Source: DATADF01 sp046263155 (GTDB lineage: Bacteria; Actinomycetota; CADDZG01; WHSQ01). Taken from it: a stretch of DNA of 63,024 nt. Shown here piece after piece: positions 17,308 through 25,399 of this stretch; within the stretch, counting starts at the first letter, position 1, and every line of letters begins with the position of its first letter. A model generated the notes under the pieces. The model was given only the letters and a program-made list of their open reading frames with translations, searched no databases and was not told the origin of the DNA. Position numbers and translations under genes: made by a program. The stretch covers positions 1 to 63,024 of the forward strand of contig JBHELF010000012.1 of assembly GCA_046263155.1 (NCBI GenBank), written 5' to 3'.

Positions 17308-19404
17308 ATGGCTGAGGTTCTCGAATTCCTCCAGGGTCTACAGCTCGCAACGTTCGTGGTCCTGGCGCTCATCGCATTCATTCAGTGGCGCCGGCATCCC
17401 GATACACCCGGGGCCTGGGTGGCTCTGACTTTTGGGGTTCTCGCGCTTGCGGTTGTGATCAGTCGCTTGTTACCCGAGGAGTCGGATAGCCCTCTCGTGG
17501 AAGCAGCGCGACGTTTAGACGTCGCCCTGATCGTTCTATTTCCCTATTTTCTGTACCGCTTTCTCTCCTCGATGATTCCGCCCGTCCGTTGGATCTGGAA
17601 CACCGCCCACGTACTCACGGCGCTCGCCGTATTGGGAGCTCTCGTCGTCGATCTGCCGGAGCCGAACGAGCCACGCTCGACCGTGGTCCAGGTCTACGTC
17701 TATTTGTTGGTCATTCAGTGGGTCTTCCTGCTGGGTCGTGTCGGGACTCGGCTGTGGGCCGCGGGACGTGACTTGCCGACGGTCGTGCGACTACGCATGC
17801 GCACCATGAGCGTCGGAGCCATCGGCCTGGCCGCCGCCATCGTCATTGCGGGCGCGCAGAGCGACCCGGCCGCCGAAACGACCAGCGTCGACATCCTCGT
17901 CCAGCTGATGGCGCTCGCGAGCGCTCCTTTCCTCCTGATCGGGTTCGCTCCGCCAGGTCTGGTTCGGATCGCTTGGCGACAAAAGGAGGAGTCTCGACTC
18001 CGCGAGGCCGAGGCCGCGCTCATGGAGGCGCTTTCCCCCCACGATGTGGCCAGCGCCCTGCTTCCTCAAGTAACCCGTCTTATGGGAGGGCGAGGCGCCG
18101 TGATGGCCGAGCCCGACGGGAGGGTCATTGACCTTCACGGGTTGGAACCCCAGGACGCCGACGCATTGGCGGCGGCGGCGGTGGCGGGATCGCTCGAAGG
18201 CGCTCCGGAGGGAGACCGAAATCCCGTTGTGTCCGTGCGCATAGGGCAGAGGTGGCTGATCGTGCGCTCGAGCACTTACACCCCCTACTTCGGGCGTGAG
18301 GAAACCGAGATGCTTCATCGAATTGCGCTGCTGGCCCAGCTGGCACTTGCACGAGTGGAGTTGATCGAGGGACAACTGGCCCAAGCCGAGGCATTGCGGG
18401 AGCAGGCCCAGCTGCTCGATCTCGCGCAGGACGCGATCTTCGTGCGCGACATCCGCGGACGGATCAATTACTGGAACGCAGGCGCCGAACGACTGTACGG
18501 CTATCCGGCCGAGGAGGCGATCGGCCAGATCAGCTCCGACCTTCTGGAAACGCAGATGCCCGAGCCATTCGAGGCCGTCATCGCCAGGCTGGAGGAGCGC
18601 GGTGTATGGGAGGGGGAGCTTCGCCAGACCACACGCAACGGTAAGCAAGTCGTGGTGTTCGGGCGCTGGGCGATGCAACAGAGAAAGGACGAACCGCTTG
18701 AGATCCTCGAGATCAATTCCGACGTGACCGAGCGCAAAAGGCAGGAAGAATTTCGAGATCACTTCATCGCAAACGCGGCCCACGAATTGCGTACACCTTT
18801 GACGTCGATGCTCGGATTCGTCGACCTGCTCACCGGAGACCGACCGCTGTCGAAGGCCGAGATGCAAACGGCACTGGGCGCGGTGTCCCGATCGGGAGCG
18901 CGCCTCTCGACCATTGTGAAGGATCTGCTGGATCTAACAAGGCTTCAGATGGGACAGATGCACATCGATCTGAAACCAGTGGAAGTGGGTGCCTTGGCGC
19001 GCGCAACGGTCGAGGCCACCCCGCCCCCTCCGGAGAAATCGGTCGAGCTCGACATCGCGCAAGGGGTTCGCGCTCTGGCGGATCCGGACCGGCTGGATCA
19101 GGTCCTTTCGAATCTCCTGATCAATGCGTACAGGTACGGCGGATCTCAGATTGCAGTTCGAGCAACTACCGATGGCGACGAGGTCGTGATCTTGGTCAGC
19201 GACACGGGACCCGGTGTCGAACAGAGCATCGTTGAAGAACTCTTCGAGCCTTTCACGCGAGGAAACAACGTTTCTCCAGGCGGCGCCGGATTGGGTCTTG
19301 CTATTACGAGGATGTTGGTGGAAGCTTGCGGCGGACGGATCTCGTATGAGCCCCGCCATCCCAGAGGTGCCAACTTCCAGGTGACCTTGCGAAAGGCTGC
19401 ATGA
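17308..19404 (+). CDS. Membrane sensor histidine kinase with PAS domain
   Basis: 698 residues. Residues 1-~215 contain about seven membrane helices. A GAF-like region (~240-350) and a PAS domain (~365-475, opening at LLDLAQDAIFVRDIRGRINY) follow. Then comes a HisKA domain with phospho-acceptor His492 in NAAHELRTPLTSM and a HATPase domain (N box NLLINAYRYGG, G boxes DTGPGV and GGAGLGLAI). It overlaps the response regulator by ATGA, so the two are a cognate pair. The signal is probably sensed in or at the membrane. Confidence 0.92.
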   Translation: MAEVLEFLQGLQLATFVVLALIAFIQWRRHPDTPGAWVALTFGVLALAVVISRLLPEESDSPLVEAARRLDVALIVLFPYFLYRFLSSMIPPVRWIWNTAHVLTALAVLGALVVDLPEPNEPRSTVVQVYVYLLVIQWVFLLGRVGTRLWAAGRDLPTVVRLRMRTMSVGAIGLAAAIVIAGAQSDPAAETTSVDILVQLMALASAPFLLIGFAPPGLVRIAWRQKEESRLREAEAALMEALSPHDVASALLPQVTRLMGGRGAVMAEPDGRVIDLHGLEPQDADALAAAAVAGSLEGAPEGDRNPVVSVRIGQRWLIVRSSTYTPYFGREETEMLHRIALLAQLALARVELIEGQLAQAEALREQAQLLDLAQDAIFVRDIRGRINYWNAGAERLYGYPAEEAIGQISSDLLETQMPEPFEAVIARLEERGVWEGELRQTTRNGKQVVVFGRWAMQQRKDEPLEILEINSDVTERKRQEEFRDHFIANAAHELRTPLTSMLGFVDLLTGDRPLSKAEMQTALGAVSRSGARLSTIVKDLLDLTRLQMGQMHIDLKPVEVGALARATVEATPPPPEKSVELDIAQGVRALADPDRLDQVLSNLLINAYRYGGSQIAVRATTDGDEVVILVSDTGPGVEQSIVEELFEPFTRGNNVSPGGAGLGLAITRMLVEACGGRISYEPRHPRGANFQVTLRKAA

Positions 19405-19769
19405 CCGCGACTGTTTTAGTGGTTGACGATGAAGACGATATCCGGCTCCTAACGAAGCTCATTCTCGAGGGCAAGGGCAATCGCGTTGTCGAAGCCCCGA
19501 CCGCAGAGGACGGCCTTGCCGCGCTGGATGCCGAGCAGATCAGCTGGGTCCTCTTGGATCTGCGCCTTCCGGGCATCGACGGGTGGGAGTTCTTGAGGCG
19601 ACTCCGAGAGCATCCGGATCACCAGTCCACCCCCGTCGTGATCATGTCCGCGCACTCGAGCCCTCGCACTCTTAAGAAGGCGGCCGAATCCGGAACGCAC
19701 GGCTACCTGATCAAGCCCTTCACGGAGGCCGACTTGTTGCGCATCGCCGAGGACTTCGATGCCGCCTAG
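19401..19769 (+). CDS. Single-domain response regulator
   Basis: 122 residues, receiver domain only. The acidic pocket is VVDDEDD near the N-terminus, phospho-acceptor Asp53 in VLLDLRLPG, and conserved Lys in LIKPF near the C-terminus. There is no output domain, so it acts by protein contact or as a phosphate relay or sink. It overlaps the kinase stop by 4 bases (ATGA). Confidence 0.92.
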   Translation: MTATVLVVDDEDDIRLLTKLILEGKGNRVVEAPTAEDGLAALDAEQISWVLLDLRLPGIDGWEFLRRLREHPDHQSTPVVIMSAHSSPRTLKKAAESGTHGYLIKPFTEADLLRIAEDFDAA

Positions 19770-19775
19770 AAGTCG

Positions 19776-19809
19776 GGCCCCTTCGGCTCACGCTCTATTC
19801 CGAGGGGCC
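19776..19809. terminator. Bidirectional terminator hairpin between convergent genes
   Basis: Arms GGCCCCTTCGG and CCGAGGGGCC (one bulged T) just after the response-regulator stop and overlapping the last codons of the thioesterase. No long T-run; probably serves both convergent transcripts. Confidence 0.45.
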
Positions 19810-20862
19810 TAGTTCCTCCAGGCTTCCGAGGGGGCCGTGCGCGGTGACGGGACGGGCGACGATCGCGACCGATGCCGTCGCAAAGGCCACCCGCTTTCCT
19901 TCGGTATTCACGACCTCGGCAGTTGCGAGCGCAATGTTTCGTCCGCGGTGCACGACGGACGCGGTTGCCGTGAGGTCGCGACCGTCCGGCGGGACCGGCC
20001 GCGTGAAGTTGATCCGCAGGTCGAGTGCCGCGTAGCCCTGTCCCGCCGGCACCGTGGTCTGAACGGCGCAGCTGAGCGCGGTGTCGGCGACGAGAGCGAT
20101 GGCACCGCCCAACAGATTGCCGTGCGGAGGACAGAGCCATAAAGAGGCGGGAAGGACGAAGACGGCCTTTCCTTCCGACGCCTCGACCGGTCGCATGCCG
20201 GTCAGCATCGAGATGGGCGGCGGCGGCAGATCCCCGGCGATCTGCGATTTCAGGATCTGCAGCCCGTCCATCTCGGCCCACACCTCGCGTGCCAGGATCT
20301 CGCCCTCGACCGGACGCTCGTAGGGATGTGGTGTCTCGAACTCGGGTTCCGTCCAGGGATCTAGGGGCTGGGCCGGTGGCGCCTCGAACGGCGAAAAGAT
20401 GTAGCAGCGCGATGAGCCGTGCGCGATCAACCGCCCTCGGTCGTCTTCGACAAAGACCTCCGACAGGCCGAGCGATCTCCCCACGTGGATCGAGCGTCCG
20501 CGCGCGATCAACGTCCCGCCCGGGCCCGCGGGGCGGACCATGCTGAGCGATAGATCCGCCGTTGTGTAGGGCGTCGCGGGCGGCAGAGTGGTTTGGATGG
20601 CGCCTCCTAGAGGTCCATCCGCCACGATCGACAGCGGGCCGGCGTAGAGAAGGCCCTGTGGAGGGAGCAGCCATTCGGTGGCGGGCATCGTGAACACGCA
20701 GGTGCCGAAACCCGCGTCCGTCGGTCGCATGCCCGTCAGATAGCTGATCGGGGGCCGGGGTCCGTGGCCGGTGAGAAAGCTGCGCATCTGGTCGAGCCCC
20801 GGCAGGGCCATGAACTTGGCCGGGTCGGGAAATTCACCTCGGGGCGGCTCTTGCCAGATCAT
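19795..20862 (-). CDS. Tandem hotdog-fold thioesterase (PaaI-like)
   Basis: 355 residues made of two acyl-CoA thioesterase-like hotdog domains (~40-175 and ~210-345). The two halves share the pattern 'PISxLTGMRPxxA ... LPPxGLLxxG / CPPHGNLLGGA ... TTLPPATPYTTADL / TTVPAGQGYAALDL'. Each half looks like a PaaI monomer, so one chain could form the usual hotdog dimer. Likely hydrolyses acyl- or aryl-CoA thioesters in the cytosol; substrate unknown. ATG 20862 is supported by a -10 box 7 bases upstream. Confidence 0.85.
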   Translation of the reverse strand: MIWQEPPRGEFPDPAKFMALPGLDQMRSFLTGHGPRPPISYLTGMRPTDAGFGTCVFTMPATEWLLPPQGLLYAGPLSIVADGPLGGAIQTTLPPATPYTTADLSLSMVRPAGPGGTLIARGRSIHVGRSLGLSEVFVEDDRGRLIAHGSSRCYIFSPFEAPPAQPLDPWTEPEFETPHPYERPVEGEILAREVWAEMDGLQILKSQIAGDLPPPPISMLTGMRPVEASEGKAVFVLPASLWLCPPHGNLLGGAIALVADTALSCAVQTTVPAGQGYAALDLRINFTRPVPPDGRDLTATASVVHRGRNIALATAEVVNTEGKRVAFATASVAIVARPVTAHGPLGSLEELGPSE

Positions 20863-20869
20863 GATGCCG

Positions 20870-20875
20870 AAACTA
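20870..20875 (-). promoter_or_regulatory. -10 box TAGTTT, leaderless start of thioesterase
   Basis: On the minus strand TAGTTT is followed by 7 bases and then ATG 20862. Confidence 0.45.
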
Positions 20876-20959
20876 AGCCGTCGCTCGTCTCTTAAATCTC
20901 TGAGCTACTCGGTCTGGCCGGCCCCCGCCCACCCAGAAAATCGGCGATTTGTTCCCATG

Positions 20960-20978
20960 GTGGCTGCTGGCCAGCCAC
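20960..20978. promoter_or_regulatory. Inverted repeat in divergent promoter region
   Basis: Perfect arms GTGGCTG/CAGCCAC with a 5-base spacer, located between the divergent thioesterase and NTF2-like genes. Candidate repressor operator or leader hairpin. Confidence 0.35.
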
Positions 20979-21024
20979 GAGGCCACGACAAAAGCGGCGA
21001 ATGCACGCGTGGTCATATTGAGAG

Positions 21025-21378
21025 ATGAGAGAACGTTTCGACGGCTGGGTCAAGCGCTATTTGAAGGCCTGGAACTCAAACGAGCGCGCCGACATCGAGG
21101 ACCTGTTCGCTGCCGAGGGCGCTTATTTCACCGAGCCTTACGCGGAGCCGTGGCGGGGCCGGGAGGAGATCGTCGCCGGGTGGCTCAAGCAAGAGGACGA
21201 GCCGGGAGATACGAACTTCTCCTACGAAGTGATCGCCGCGGACGGCGACCTGGGGATCGTTCGGGGAACGACCGACTACAAATCGAGCGGAAAGAGCTAC
21301 AGCAACCTGTGGTTGGTTCGTCTGGACGACGACGACCGAGCCCTCGAGTTCGTCGAGTACTGGATGCTGATCAAGTAA
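21025..21378 (+). CDS. NTF2/SnoaL-like fold protein
   Basis: 117 residues forming one compact cone-shaped NTF2-like domain (start RFDGWVKRYLKAWNSNERAD, FAAEGAYFTEPYAEPWRGRE, end RALEFVEYWMLIK). The family includes polyketide cyclases, ketosteroid isomerases and many uncharacterised small-molecule binders. No catalytic set can be assigned with certainty. Two more members lie at 35062 and 56647. It converges with the DNA ligase gene 15 bases downstream. Confidence 0.8.
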   Translation: MRERFDGWVKRYLKAWNSNERADIEDLFAAEGAYFTEPYAEPWRGREEIVAGWLKQEDEPGDTNFSYEVIAADGDLGIVRGTTDYKSSGKSYSNLWLVRLDDDDRALEFVEYWMLIK

Positions 21379-21393
21379 ACCCCCCTCCGAGCC

Positions 21394-22362
21394 TCAGGAT
21401 CGTTCGCGGACTACCTCACGAGCTTTCTTGTCCGCGCGCAAACCTAAAAAGCGCGGGTGACGCAAGCGCCCATCCGAGGTCCACTCGCTGAAGCCGATCT
21501 GAGCCACAAGCCGGGGGCGCACCCAGTGGACTCCTTTGCGTAGCGGAGGCTTGCCCGCAAATGGGGACTCCGCTTGCTGGAGAGGTTCCATCTTTTTCAG
21601 AAGGTCCCTCAAGGTCACTGCGTCGTAGCCCGTGCCGACCTTCCCGGCGTATCGCAGTTCGCCGTCGTCGTAATAGCCCACAAGCAATGCGCCGAAAGCA
21701 ACTCGTTGTCCCTGGGGATCGGTATAGCCGCCGATCACAAGCTCCTGCTCGTTGGAGCACTTGAACTTGAGCCATTCCTTGCTGCGCCCCGGGACGTACT
21801 TGCCGCGCGCGTACTTGGCAATCACGCCTTCCCACCCGCGCGCACATGCGGCGTCGTAGAACTCCTCGCCGTCTTCCTCTATATGAGAGACGTAGCTCAA
21901 GGGGCCTCCCCATCGCAGCGCCCTCTCGAGAAGATTCTTTCGATCCTTTAGCTCGACGCCGGTCGTTTGAAAGCCGTCGGCGTAAAGAAGGTCAAATGCG
22001 AAGTACAGGATGGGCACCCTCTGCCGGCGGGCCTGTTGCAGTAACGAGAAGCTGGTCACGTCGCCCTTCACGGCTGCGATCTCGCCGTCTACGACCAGTT
22101 GATCGACGCGCTGCATCCGCAGCGACTTGACCACTTCCGGATAGGCCGCGGTGAGATCGAGCTTGTTCCGGGACAGGAGCCGAACCTCGCCCGCCCGCTT
22201 GAAGGCCAGGCACCGGATGCCGTCGAGCTTCGGCTCGAACAACCACTCGGGATCGGAGAAATAGTCACGGGTCAACGTTGCGAGCATCGGTTGCACCCAT
22301 TGCGGAGGTTTTGTCTTGCGCACACCGGTGGCCGAGGTGAGTGCCCTTTCTAACGACTTCAC
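21394..22362 (-). CDS. ATP-dependent DNA ligase (LigD/LigC-type)
   Basis: 322 residues. The adenylation domain carries nucleophile Lys45 in motif I (EPKLDGIR), motif LVVDGEIAA and the closing motifs WEGVIAKYARG and WLKFKC. The OB-fold domain follows (VIGGYTDPQGQR to WTSDGRLRHPRFLG). The length and sequence style match the ligase domain of LigD/LigC enzymes used in non-homologous end joining or base-excision repair. No Ku or LigD polymerase gene is in the window. GTG start with GGGGGAGG upstream. Divergent from the DUF1801 gene. Confidence 0.92.
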   Translation of the reverse strand: MKSLERALTSATGVRKTKPPQWVQPMLATLTRDYFSDPEWLFEPKLDGIRCLAFKRAGEVRLLSRNKLDLTAAYPEVVKSLRMQRVDQLVVDGEIAAVKGDVTSFSLLQQARRQRVPILYFAFDLLYADGFQTTGVELKDRKNLLERALRWGGPLSYVSHIEEDGEEFYDAACARGWEGVIAKYARGKYVPGRSKEWLKFKCSNEQELVIGGYTDPQGQRVAFGALLVGYYDDGELRYAGKVGTGYDAVTLRDLLKKMEPLQQAESPFAGKPPLRKGVHWVRPRLVAQIGFSEWTSDGRLRHPRFLGLRADKKAREVVRERS

Positions 22363-22386
22363 CTGCTCATCCTCCCCCTACGCACC

Positions 22387-22392
22387 TACAAT
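22387..22392 (+). promoter_or_regulatory. -10 box TACAAT, leaderless start of DUF1801 gene
   Basis: TACAAT is followed by 8 bases and then GTG 22401. Confidence 0.45.
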
Positions 22393-22400
22393 CTCTCTCT

Positions 22401-22778
22401 GTGGGGGTGGAGGACTTTTCGCCGGAGGAGCTTCTCGCGAAGTATCCGTCCGAGATCCAAGCCATAGCCAATGAGCTTCGGAAGCTTGTGAAAACTGTTG
22501 CGCCGGAGGTGTCGGAGCGCGCCTACGCCGGTTGGAAGCTCATCAAGTACGAGGACATCTGCTACGTCTCGCCGCACAACCGCTGGGTGAGACTCGGGTT
22601 TATGAGTGGCGATCGAATTCCGGATCCGGCGGGCCTGCTGCAAACGGGTCAAAGCAAGGAGCACCGTTTCGTGAAACTAGAGAAGGCCACCGAGGTGCAT
22701 CATCCAGACCTGAAGACCCTCATCCAGGCCGCCTTCGAAGCGGCGAAGCAGCAGCGCCGAGTTGGTCGTTACGAGTAG
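22401..22778 (+). CDS. DUF1801-family protein
   Basis: 125 residues. YdhG/DUF1801-like fold: helix EIQAIANELRKLVKTVAPE, then the conserved strand region YAGWKLIKYEDICYV and a basic C-terminus. Members are small cytosolic proteins of unknown function, sometimes annotated as iron-chaperone-like. The start was moved to GTG 22401 because a -10 box lies 8 bases upstream; GTG 22407 is an alternative, and ATG 22341 would overlap the divergent ligase. Confidence 0.8.
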   Translation: MGVEDFSPEELLAKYPSEIQAIANELRKLVKTVAPEVSERAYAGWKLIKYEDICYVSPHNRWVRLGFMSGDRIPDPAGLLQTGQSKEHRFVKLEKATEVHHPDLKTLIQAAFEAAKQQRRVGRYE

Positions 22779-22842
22779 CAGGTAGTGGCCGAGGTGACGG
22801 CGAATCGTTCAGCGTTGGGCCCGTCTCGCTAGGAGGAGGGTC

Positions 22843-23175
22843 ATGCGCAAGCTGATAGTGGTGCTTCTCATCGCCACGCTGTGGCTAATTCCGCTTCCAA
22901 TGGCGCGTTCGATTCCGCCCGAGGGCTGTGAGGCCGTCAATCCGGGCATGACTCAGTGCGTCTTGGAGATCACACATCCGACGACCGGACCCGTCAGCGG
23001 CGTAGCCGGCGTCGGCTCCTGGATCGTCATCGTCAAGCGAGGAAAGACCAAGATCAAGATAAAGAGTCCCAGCTCCGGCGAGCCCACGGCGGTCGGCCAG
23101 ACCTATCTCGAGGGCGACGTCGTGACGGCCAAGGCGCTGACTCCGGGCAGCGCGCTGGTGGTCGGCGGGGAGTAA
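22843..23175 (+). CDS. Small secreted protein of unknown function
   Basis: 110 residues with a strong ribosome site (AGGAGGAGGG). A clear signal peptide (~1-22) is followed by a short beta-rich domain with two Cys (CEAVNPGMTQC) and Lys-rich KTKIKIKSPS. It is probably exported and disulfide-stabilised. No family recognised. Confidence 0.65.
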   Translation: MRKLIVVLLIATLWLIPLPMARSIPPEGCEAVNPGMTQCVLEITHPTTGPVSGVAGVGSWIVIVKRGKTKIKIKSPSSGEPTAVGQTYLEGDVVTAKALTPGSALVVGGE

Positions 23176-23210
23176 GCAGCCAGGCGAAAGGGCCGCTCGG
23201 TCGTCTGACA

Positions 23211-23216
23211 TAGATT
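23211..23216 (+). promoter_or_regulatory. -10 box TAGATT, leaderless start of crotonase gene
   Basis: TAGATT is followed by exactly 6 bases and then ATG 23223. Confidence 0.5.
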
Positions 23217-23222
23217 CATTTG

Positions 23223-23996
23223 ATGGCTGTTTCAGTTGAACGACATGGGCCGGTGTTTGTCGTCACCATCGATCGTCCCGAGGTCAAGAACGCAGTTGAC
23301 CGACCCACGGCGGAGGCCCTCGCGGATGCCTTCCGGCAGTTCGAGGCGGCCGAGGATGCCTCCGTCGGAGTTCTCTATGGAGCCCACGGCACGTTCTGCG
23401 CGGGAGCCGATCTCAAAGCCCTGGCCGGCGATCCGGAGCGCGTGAACCGGATCTCGCCTGAAGGCGACGCGCCGATGGGGCCGACTCGAATGAGGCTGTC
23501 GAAGCCCACGATCGCCGCCATCGAGGGACACGCAGTGGCCGGAGGCGCGGAGCTCGCACTGTGGTGCGATCTGAGAGTTGCAGCCGAGGACGCAATTCTT
23601 GGCTTCTTCGATCGGCGGTGGGGCGTGCCTCTGATCGACGGAGGCACGGTCAGGCTGCCTCGATTGATCGGTCAGAGCCGTGCCCTGGACCTGGTATTGA
23701 CGGGTCGGCCTGTCGGCGGAAACGAGGCACTACAGATGGGGCTCGTCAATCGCGTCTGCCTTCCGGGCGCGGCACTCGAGACCGCAGTGCAACTGGGCAG
23801 GGCGCTCGCGAACTTCCCTCAAGCCGCGCTCCGCTCTGATCGGGCCAGCCTGCTGAACCAATGGGGACTATCGGAAGCTGAGGCGATGGACGCGGAGTTC
23901 GAGCTCGGTCTCGAGACGGTGGCAACGGGGGAGACGCAAGCGGGAGCTCAACGCTTCGCCGAGGGCGCCGGTCGCCACGGCTCCTTTTCTTGCTGA
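23223..23996 (+). CDS. Enoyl-CoA hydratase/isomerase family (crotonase)
   Basis: 257 residues. Oxyanion-hole motifs GTFCAGADLKAL (~60) and EGHAVAGGAELALWCDLRV (~100) are clear. The catalytic region has RRWGVPLIDGGT in place of the usual E-rich hydratase segment, so hydratase versus isomerase chemistry is uncertain. Cytosolic, acyl-CoA substrate. It converges with and overlaps the GNAT gene by 49 bases. Confidence 0.9.
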   Translation: MAVSVERHGPVFVVTIDRPEVKNAVDRPTAEALADAFRQFEAAEDASVGVLYGAHGTFCAGADLKALAGDPERVNRISPEGDAPMGPTRMRLSKPTIAAIEGHAVAGGAELALWCDLRVAAEDAILGFFDRRWGVPLIDGGTVRLPRLIGQSRALDLVLTGRPVGGNEALQMGLVNRVCLPGAALETAVQLGRALANFPQAALRSDRASLLNQWGLSEAEAMDAEFELGLETVATGETQAGAQRFAEGAGRHGSFSC

Positions 23997-24475
23997 ACTC
24001 GATCAACCGCGAACACCAATTCTTCGCCATCCTCCTCGTCCCAGTGACGACCTACGTGGACAAAGCCGAGTTTGCGCGCGAGCTTGAGGGAGGGCTTGTT
24101 GTCGGGCGCGATCGACGCGCGAAAGCGCTCGATGCCGTGATGGTCCGCCGCCCACGCCATTAGAGCTTCGACGGCCTCGATCGCGTAGCCGTGTTTTTGG
24201 TAGTCCGAGAACAGCTCATACCCGACTTCGAGGACCCCGTCGTCATCCGGCGGACCGTGAAAACCGACGTGACCGATCATGCGTCCGTCCGTTTTTCGGA
24301 CGACCGCTCGCAGTAGCCATTCCTCGATCGAAGGGTCTTCGGCGATCTGCCCCAGCCGCAACTCGAACAGATGCCGGTCGTGGGCCGCGGGAAAGTAGCT
24401 TGGGATCCTGCAGCCCAGCGTTGCCTCGGCCGCAGCGCGTTCATCGTTTAGCAGGCTTTCGAGCTCAGTCGTCAT
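23948..24475 (-). CDS. GNAT family N-acetyltransferase
   Basis: 175 residues from ATG 24475. RimJ/RimL-like GNAT fold: strand MIGHVGFHGPPDDDGVLEVGYEL, then the acetyl-CoA loop region YQKHGYAIEAVEALMAWA, then IAPDNKPSLKLARKLGFVHVG. Acceptor unknown (protein N-terminus or small amine). The 3' end overlaps the crotonase coding end by 49 bases in the opposite direction, an antisense arrangement. Confidence 0.88.
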   Translation of the reverse strand: MTTELESLLNDERAAAEATLGCRIPSYFPAAHDRHLFELRLGQIAEDPSIEEWLLRAVVRKTDGRMIGHVGFHGPPDDDGVLEVGYELFSDYQKHGYAIEAVEALMAWAADHHGIERFRASIAPDNKPSLKLARKLGFVHVGRHWDEEDGEELVFAVDRVQQEKEPWRPAPSAKR

Positions 24476-24616
24476 GATCAACAAGAGCCGTAAGCGCTGG
24501 GAGTCGATGCTTGCCGCGTTCCTGCGAGACGATTCGGTGGTAGTCACGCGGGAAGGTTATAGATCGCAGCAGGATGTGTCGTCCGCTAAGCAGATCCGCG
24601 AAAGGGTGGCGAATCT

Positions 24617-25399
24617 CTGGACCAGATTGGGGTTTGGCAACTCGAGGATCTATCCGTTCCCTTACTGGCCACGGCCGTACACGCGGGGCACGACCTGCGA
24701 TCCGACGCGGCCGCCGCGATGGCTCTGCCCGAAGCTGATCGACTGCGCGAGGAGGATCCCTTCACGGAGCGTTTCGCCGGAGTCGTGCCGAATCGGTTCC
24801 TCGCACACCGATCGCGTTTCGAGCTCGATCTCAATCGGCCGCGTGGGCGCGCCGTCTATCTCAAGCCCGAGCACGCGTGGGGGCTCGACGTCTGGCGAGA
24901 GCCACCTTCTAATGAGTTGCTGGAGGAATCGTTACGTCTGTACGACGGCTTCTACACCGAGTTTGCCGAAGTTCTAAGCGACATGGAATCTCGCCATGGA
25001 CTGTTCATGGTCTTGGACATGCACAGCTACAACCACCGGCGGGGGGGTCCGCAGGCCCCCCCGGATGCTGCCGAGGCAAATCCGGATGTAAACGTAGGAA
25101 CGAGTGATCTAGAGCTCGGCCGATGGGGGGATCTTTTGGATCACTTTATGGACGATCTCGCGGCTCAAGGTGAGGGCCTGGACGTGAGGGCCAACGTTCG
25201 GTTCACCGGCGGTCATCTAATCCAATGGGTTCAGAAGACGTGCCCTCGCTCTAGCGGCAGTCTCGCCATCGAGTTCAAGAAGACCTTCATGGACGAGCAC
25301 ACCGGCGATCTGGACGAAACTCGGTTGGATCGTCTTGTGAACGCGTTCCGGGCCGTGCTTCCGGGTCTTCAATCCGAGTTGAAGGGGGTCGCCCGGTGA
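24617..25399 (+). CDS. N-formylglutamate amidohydrolase-like metallo-hydrolase
   Basis: 260 residues if begun at CTG 24617. The homologous N-terminal strand (WQLEDLSVPLLATAVHAGHD) lies upstream of the first ATG (24719), and no in-frame ATG, GTG or TTG precedes it after the stop at 24587. CTG 24617 has AAGGGTGG upstream and is the best candidate. Metal/substrate motifs are AVHAGHD, VVPNRFLAHRSRFELDLNR, LDMHSYNHR and LAIEFKKTF. Known relatives cleave N-formylglutamate, but this branch travels with QEGLA peptidases, so the substrate may be a modified peptide or amino acid. It overlaps the next gene by GTGA. Confidence 0.85.
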   Translation: MDQIGVWQLEDLSVPLLATAVHAGHDLRSDAAAAMALPEADRLREEDPFTERFAGVVPNRFLAHRSRFELDLNRPRGRAVYLKPEHAWGLDVWREPPSNELLEESLRLYDGFYTEFAEVLSDMESRHGLFMVLDMHSYNHRRGGPQAPPDAAEANPDVNVGTSDLELGRWGDLLDHFMDDLAAQGEGLDVRANVRFTGGHLIQWVQKTCPRSSGSLAIEFKKTFMDEHTGDLDETRLDRLVNAFRAVLPGLQSELKGVAR

